From Halorussus salilacus (GTDB lineage: Archaea > Halobacteriota > Halobacteria > Halobacteriales > Haladaptataceae), in assembly GCF_024138125.1 (NCBI RefSeq), contig NZ_CP099993.1, positions 744,001-808,000 on the forward strand: DNA of 64,000 nucleotides, read 5' to 3'. Below the pieces are notes generated by a model. It was given only the letters and a program-made list of their open reading frames with translations. It ran no database searches and was not told the origin of the DNA. A program made the position numbers and the translations under genes. Positions 59,944 to 64,000 of the stretch are shown here, piece after piece (the stretch's first letter is position 1; each line of letters opens with the position of its first letter).

Positions 59944-60013
59944 GAACGTCCTCGGCTACTTCTCGGCTTGCTCTCGGTGAATCCACCCACCCCACCTATC
60001 CCACCTACCCAAC

Positions 60014-60284
60014 CCGGCGCGCGCTGGCGCGACCCGGCTGTGTTGGGTCGCGCCATCAGCGCGCGAGGGATGAGCATCGCAGATTGCGAACGGAGTGAGC
60101 AATCGAGAAGCGCAGTCGGTTGGGGAGGACAGTGGCCTGCGGTCGCGGTGCTGTCGGTCGGACTGAAAGGGCCCGGCCGCTCGCGTTTACGTGGTCGTCT
60201 GCGCGGGCCACTATTTCGAGGCGCGAGCGAAGCGAGCGCCGATGAAATATCCCGCACAGCGACCGCGAGCGGCCGGGGGCTTTC
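60014..60284 (+). repeat. Dispersed hairpin repeat, copy 3 (full)
   Basis: The most complete copy in the plus orientation: GGCGCGCGCTGGCGCGACCC, a hairpin, GGGTCGCGCC, GCGCGAGGGATGAGCATCGC, core CAGTCGGTTGGGGAGGAC, AGTGGCCTGCGGTCGCGGTG, TCGGACTGAAAGGGCCCGG, GCCGCTCGCGTTTACG, ATATCCCGCACAGCGACCG, ending GCGGCCGGGGGCTTTC. It occupies the 486-base gap 59944-60429; the right part of the gap carries the aldo/keto reductase promoter. Confidence 0.92.
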
Positions 60285-60429
60285 TGAGCCTGCTTGGCTC
60301 AAGAATCCCCAATCCGTAGCGAGCGTCCGGTGGCTTTCTGTGTCTACTTCGCCTCGATTACTCGTCTCGATGTGCACCCTCGACCCCGAATCCCGCGGCC
60401 TTATCCCGACTCGACGGATACATCCGAGT

Positions 60430-61518
60430 ATGGCGACCGACGACGGCACGTACGAGTACAAACTCCAGCACGGCGACGAGTTCGGCCGGACCTACTTCCG
60501 GCGGTTCGACGGCCTCGCGGTCTCGTCCATCGGCGTCGGTACCTATCTTGGCGACCCGACCGACGAGGTGGATTCGCGGTACCGCGACGCCGTCGCTACG
60601 GCGCTCGAATCCGGCGTCAACGTGGTCGACACCGCCGTCAACTACCGGTGCCAGCGCAGCGAGCGCGCGGTCGGCCGAGCCATCGAGGACGCCGACGTAT
60701 CTCGGGACGCCGTCTTCGTCTCCACGAAGGGGGGATTTCTCCCCTTCGACGGCGAGCGCCCGGAGGACCCAGGCGAGTACGTCAAACGCGAGTTCGTGGA
60801 CTCGGGGCTCGTCGACCGCGAGGACCTCGCGCGGGGGAGCCACTGCATCGCCCCGGACTTCATCGACGCCCAGTTGGACCGGTCGCTCGACAACCTCGGG
60901 GTCGACGAAATCGACTGCTACTACGTCCACAACCCCGAGACACAGCTCCACGCCCGGTCGCGCGAGGAGGTGTACGACCGGCTCGAAGCCACCTTCGCGC
61001 GACTCGAAGAGCGCGCCGCCGCGGGCGACATCTCGACCTACGGCGTGGCGACGTGGAACGCCTTCCGAGTCCCCGAGGACGACGACCAGTACCTCTCGCT
61101 GTCCGAAATCGTCTCGCGCGCCCGGACGGCCGCGAAGTCGGCGGAGAACACCGCGACCCACTTCCGCGCGATTCAGCTCCCGTTCAACGTCTTCATGGCC
61201 GACGCGTTCACCGTCGAGTCCCAGCGAGGCCCCGAGGGACCCCAGAGCGCGCTCTGGTTCGCCCACGAGGCGGGCCTGAACGTCTTCACCAGCGCCAGCA
61301 TCGCGCAGGGCGACCTCGCAGACCGGATTCCCGAGGACGTGGGCGAGCGACTGGCGGGCGACACCACGGTCCAGCGCGCCATCAACTTCGCCCGGAGCGC
61401 GCCGGGCGTGACGAGCTCGCTGGTGGGGATGAGCGACCCCGAGCACGTCGAGGAGAACGTCGAAGCCGGGCGATTCGACCCGCTCGGGGCCGACGCGTTC
61501 GACGCGGTGTTCGAGTAG
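60430..61518 (+). CDS. Aldo/keto reductase
   Basis: A 362-residue (beta/alpha)8 oxidoreductase. The catalytic tetrad is present: Asp and Tyr in VVDTAVNYRC, Lys in FVSTKGG, His in CYYVHNPE. The C-terminal half includes the cofactor-side segments QLPFNVFMADAF and SSLVGMSDPEHVEENVEA. It is longer than classical 310-residue members because of an N-terminal extension. ATG 60430 has a CCTTATCC-type box about 30 bases upstream. Substrate unknown. Confidence 0.92.
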   Translation: MATDDGTYEYKLQHGDEFGRTYFRRFDGLAVSSIGVGTYLGDPTDEVDSRYRDAVATALESGVNVVDTAVNYRCQRSERAVGRAIEDADVSRDAVFVSTKGGFLPFDGERPEDPGEYVKREFVDSGLVDREDLARGSHCIAPDFIDAQLDRSLDNLGVDEIDCYYVHNPETQLHARSREEVYDRLEATFARLEERAAAGDISTYGVATWNAFRVPEDDDQYLSLSEIVSRARTAAKSAENTATHFRAIQLPFNVFMADAFTVESQRGPEGPQSALWFAHEAGLNVFTSASIAQGDLADRIPEDVGERLAGDTTVQRAINFARSAPGVTSSLVGMSDPEHVEENVEAGRFDPLGADAFDAVFE

Positions 61519-61536
61519 TCGAGCGCTCACGGGGGC

Positions 61537-61863
61537 CTACGAGTAGTCGGAGGTCTCGGGGTCGCCGGAGGTCTCGGGGCCGTCGGCGGTAGGAGCGTCG
61601 GGCAATCGCGAGACGACGCGCTCGGCGTCGTCGTTCCACGGCGTCGTCTCCTCGCAGAGGCGCGCGAGGTACTCCTCGGTGACGTACTCCAGTTCGAACG
61701 CGAGCTGGCGCATCGCGTCGATTTGCTCGGGCGAGAGGTCGTCGCTCCAGTAGAGTGTGTTCGCCACTGGCTCGACGGTCGCCGCCGCGTCGTCGAGCAG
61801 GCAGTCGAGCGAGTGGGCCGCTGTCTGGCGAGCGACCCGCTCCCAGTCGTCGGCGTCGGTCAC
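61537..61863 (-). CDS. Small haloarchaeal helical protein
   Basis: A 108-residue acidic protein from GTG 61863: VTDADDWERVARQTAAHSLD, TVEPVANTLYWSDDLSPEQI, LAFELEYVTEEYLARLCEET and a Pro/Asp-rich tail. No family recognised; it ends 19 bases after the convergent aldo/keto reductase stop. Start choice is inferred, since upstream in-frame sequence is noncoding in composition. Confidence 0.6.
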   Translation of the reverse strand: MTDADDWERVARQTAAHSLDCLLDDAAATVEPVANTLYWSDDLSPEQIDAMRQLAFELEYVTEEYLARLCEETTPWNDDAERVVSRLPDAPTADGPETSGDPETSDYS

Positions 61864-62128
61864 GGGTCGGACCCCCTCGTGTCGGCGGATTGGCGGGCGA
61901 TGCTCTCGGATTTTCGGGTGGAGATGGCGTTCATGGGTGGCGCGGAAGCGGGTGGTCCTGAGCATCGCCACCGGCTTTCATCATCGGACCGAGGTGCTTC
62001 CGTATGAGCCGTGTCGAGACTGATACTTAATTGTATCTGTTGAAGTCAACATATCTGGTAGCCGATTTTGCCATATTATGCTGAGAATCGGCGGCGTTAT
62101 CCGGGTGTTCTGCCGTTTCTTTCCCACG

Positions 62129-62404
62129 ATGTATCGCCGCGTCAGTTGGATGAAAGCCGTCGACCACGCGATACTTACCTTCTTCAGCCAACATCATCTA
62201 GAACTGACTCCGAGTAACGTCGCACGGAATATCAACTACAGTCAGGGGTACGTACGAAACAGGTGTAAACTGCTTTCGGACCACGGCCTGCTGAACCGCG
62301 ACGTGAGTAATTCCGACCCCTTCTACAGTCTCTCGGAGTTGGGCGAGCGATATCTCGCGGGCGACCTTCGCGCGGCGGAACTCGAAGACGAAGAAAATGA
62401 ATGA
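62129..62404 (+). CDS. Winged-helix (phiH1-repressor-like) regulator
   Basis: A 91-residue protein (start inferred at ATG 62129; 62078 and 62150 are alternatives). The winged helix runs VDHAILTFFSQHHLELTPSN, VARNINYSQGYVRNRCKLLS, DHGLLNRDVSNSDPFYSLSE, LGERYLAGDL, which is the pattern of halovirus phiH1 repressor-like proteins found widely in haloarchaea. It lies in an AT-richer patch with the membrane gene below and may be an accessory remnant. Confidence 0.8.
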   Translation: MYRRVSWMKAVDHAILTFFSQHHLELTPSNVARNINYSQGYVRNRCKLLSDHGLLNRDVSNSDPFYSLSELGERYLAGDLRAAELEDEENE

Positions 62405-62519
62405 CGATTCTAACCGTAGTGGTACTTGCGAACTATCGCTGACGAACTCCGTGAACTAATCGACTAAAACAAAAGACTGCTCAGGAAACCGTTACCTTTT
62501 CCACTGTGTTGCCCAGTTT

Positions 62520-62555
62520 CGGACGAGTCGGAGTACTGGTACTCCGACTCGTCCG
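62520..62555. terminator. Hairpin between convergent genes
   Basis: CGGACGAGTCGGAGTAC-TG-GTACTCCGACTCGTCCG: perfect 17-base arms with a 2-base loop, midway between the winged-helix gene (ending 62404) and the convergent membrane-protein gene (ending 62628). Its position suits a two-way terminator. Confidence 0.7.
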
Positions 62556-62627
62556 CGTTCGTGGGCCGTTTTCCCTCTGAGTTCATGGTACGATTTACTT
62601 CGAACTCGAAGCATAAAAAGACCGGTG

Positions 62628-63203
62628 TTAGTCGTTCTGAACCCGAGATTGGATTACTGCGAGCACGACGGTTACGACGAATAGCAATCCGACGATGAGA
62701 GTGAGAATCTCTAGAGACTTCAGGGCAAGTAGCGATGCCGCTCCAAGGGAGACGCCGAGAACGAAGAACAACTGGCAGGCTATCAATAGATACCCATTGA
62801 ATTCGACGATGGTTTGATTGGCGCTTATCCATCCTTCGAATTGGACTAGTAGATCGGCCTCCCACGGGGCACTCATCTCGTTCCGCCTCAATCGACCGAG
62901 GTAACTGGCTTTCGGGCCAATCACCTCGTTCGACTCGTTGTACACGATGACGCCGAACGTCAACGAGAGGAGGAACGAAAAGAGACTCAACGCGGCTACG
63001 GATTTGTTTATGCCCGAAGTGCCGATAACGCGAACCCCCGTCGCGCCGACACCCAGTAAGAGCGCCGTAATGCGGACCGTTCGGAGTGCCTTATCGTCTA
63101 TGTCGTCGATGTCGGATTTCTGTGCCTCTAGTACGTGACGACCCTCCTCGTACGTAATCCGCTCTCGATTGTTTCGCCACTCGGGGTCCTCGCTGGCTGT
63201 CAT
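62628..63203 (-). CDS. Four-helix membrane protein, hypothetical
   Basis: A 191-residue protein from ATG 63203. An N-terminal cytoplasmic helix (EEGRHVLEAQKSDIDDIDDK) is followed by four helices (VRITALLLGVGATGVRVI, SVAALSLFSFLLSLTFGVIV, GYLLIACQLFFVLGVSLGAA, LEILTLIVGLLFVVTVVLAV). It resembles SLATT-like effector/membrane families in layout only. AT-richer than neighbours. Function unknown. Confidence 0.65.
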   Translation of the reverse strand: MTASEDPEWRNNRERITYEEGRHVLEAQKSDIDDIDDKALRTVRITALLLGVGATGVRVIGTSGINKSVAALSLFSFLLSLTFGVIVYNESNEVIGPKASYLGRLRRNEMSAPWEADLLVQFEGWISANQTIVEFNGYLLIACQLFFVLGVSLGAASLLALKSLEILTLIVGLLFVVTVVLAVIQSRVQND

Positions 63204-63380
63204 CGGTCTTATACCGCCCGTCTCGGGATAGACCCTTGACTTTGTTGAATTTATCACAACAGAGACAATCACTTCGAGCGTTGACTCCGGGATTTTCGAA
63301 GACCCCGGTAGGTAGAGCCCGGCGACCGAACCGCGGGCGATTCCACCGACTTTTCAACCCGGCCTCCTAACTCCCCCACG

Positions 63381-64000
63381 ATGGAGTACGGACAGGAGGC
63401 CGTCGCGACGCTCCACGACCTGACCGGCCGGGTGCCCGACGCGCCGACCGACCGCGCCGCGGTGGTCGTCCCGATGACCGAGCGCGAGTACGCGGGGCTG
63501 GCGGCCGAGCGCGTCCTCTCGGAACTGGAATCGGTCGCGCCCGGCCGGGTGGTCGTCCCCCTGCGCGCGCCCGCCGGGAAGGTCGGGGCGTTCTGCGACT
63601 GGCTCGCGGGCTTCGACCTGCCCCTCGACGCGGTCTGGTGCAACGGCCCCGGCGTGACCGACCTGCTGACCGACCGCGGCCTCAACGGCGAGGCGGGCAA
63701 GGGCCGGGACGTGTGGCTCGCGCTCGGGGTCGCGGCCGCCAGCCACGACTACGTGGTGGTCCACGACGCCGACGCGAAGACCTACGAGGGTACGGACGTT
63801 GCTCGCCTGCTCTTTCCGCTCGCTCGGGGCTACGACTTCTCGAAGGGCTACTACGCCCGCGTCGAGAACAACCGCCTCTACGGGCGGCTGTGTCGGCTGT
63901 TCTACGCCCCGCTGGTCCGGGCGCTGGCCGACGCCCACCCCGAGGCCGACGTGCTGGCGTACCTTGGGGCGTTCCGGTACGCGCTCGCCGGGGAGTTCGG
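63381..64000 (+). CDS. Glycosyltransferase, glucosyl/mannosyl-3-phosphoglycerate-synthase-like (5' part)
   Basis: The first 206 codons of a gene leaving the window. The opening MEYGQEAVATLHDLTGRVPD leads to a GT-A fold with AVVVPMTEREYAGLAAERVL, GLNGEAGKGRDVWLALGVAA and the metal-binding VVHDADAKTYE, the DxD motif of the GpgS/MpgS-like families that make glycosylated 3-phosphoglycerate or mannosylglycerate-type solutes. The precise reaction needs the rest of the gene. Confidence 0.75.
   Translation, partial: MEYGQEAVATLHDLTGRVPDAPTDRAAVVVPMTEREYAGLAAERVLSELESVAPGRVVVPLRAPAGKVGAFCDWLAGFDLPLDAVWCNGPGVTDLLTDRGLNGEAGKGRDVWLALGVAAASHDYVVVHDADAKTYEGTDVARLLFPLARGYDFSKGYYARVENNRLYGRLCRLFYAPLVRALADAHPEADVLAYLGAFRYALAGEF

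Noticed and set aside
59944-60429. Protein-coding gene in the gap (frames over the repeat)
   Set aside because: Open frames there are the repeat element itself; the same sequence occurs in noncoding gaps in both orientations.

Overview
The window is a stretch of haloarchaeal (class Halobacteria) chromosome. It has very high GC, strongly acidic proteins, many leaderless genes with a TATA-like box about 28 bases before the start codon, GTGA/ATGA gene overlaps, and archaeal information-processing genes (TFB, B-family DNA polymerase, Mre11-Rad50, NreA, an intron-containing tRNA-Gln). No genus is assigned from sequence alone. No CRISPR array, complete insertion sequence, rRNA or replication origin was seen.

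Layout. 0-7.3 kb: the mre11 3' end coupled to rad50, a secreted HExxH-type peptidase, and three small haloarchaeal genes. 7.4-12.5 kb: DNA polymerase B with an intein in its exonuclease domain; its 3' end has been replaced by AT-richer foreign sequence, followed by two foreign small genes, and 0.9 kb downstream the original last 33 codons of polB remain as a fragment. 12.7-17.3 kb: sufCBD iron-sulfur assembly, then a ferritin-like gene with a DtxR-type regulator. 17.4-30.6 kb: tRNA-Gln, zinc-ribbon proteins, AlaX editing protein, HD hydrolase, LysE exporter, a self-regulated MntR-like/GDT1 metal module, threonine synthase, enoyl-CoA hydratase, Nudix hydrolase, a uS10-like protein and an NhaC antiporter. 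30.7-41.6 kb: M20 amidohydrolase, HalOD1 protein, CPBP-like membrane protein, a GH50/agarase-like glycosidase, NreA, TFB, RNase HI, a PadR regulator and pyrophosphatase. 41.7-47.6 kb: a degenerate DHH protein, an alkaline-phosphatase-superfamily enzyme, a formate/nitrite-transporter fused to two UspA domains, and CetZ. 47.7-57.3 kb: an eight-gene pilus/secretion cluster (coiled-coil protein, secretion ATPase, TadC-like membrane protein, and small and very large membrane-anchored proteins); three of its genes share an almost identical promoter module. 57.4-64 kb: small proteins, an NAD-dependent epimerase, an intact DHH phosphoesterase, aldo/keto reductase, an AT-richer patch with a winged-helix gene and a membrane protein, and the start of a glycosyltransferase.

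The main things features alone do not explain: (1) the polB 3'-end replacement, which swaps the PCNA-binding tail and leaves the old one behind; (2) a dispersed noncoding repeat of about 270 bases (two long copies, two truncated or decayed) built of nested hairpins; (3) many long, nearly perfect palindromes, several inside genes, including one of 38 bases; (4) the shared promoter module of the pilus cluster; (5) probable PIP boxes at the C-termini of Mre11, PolB and NreA; (6) short leader ORFs ending in GTGA overlaps before a ferritin-like gene and the glycosidase gene.

Domain names are judged by eye from translated sequence; DUF numbers are given from memory and should be treated as labels to test.
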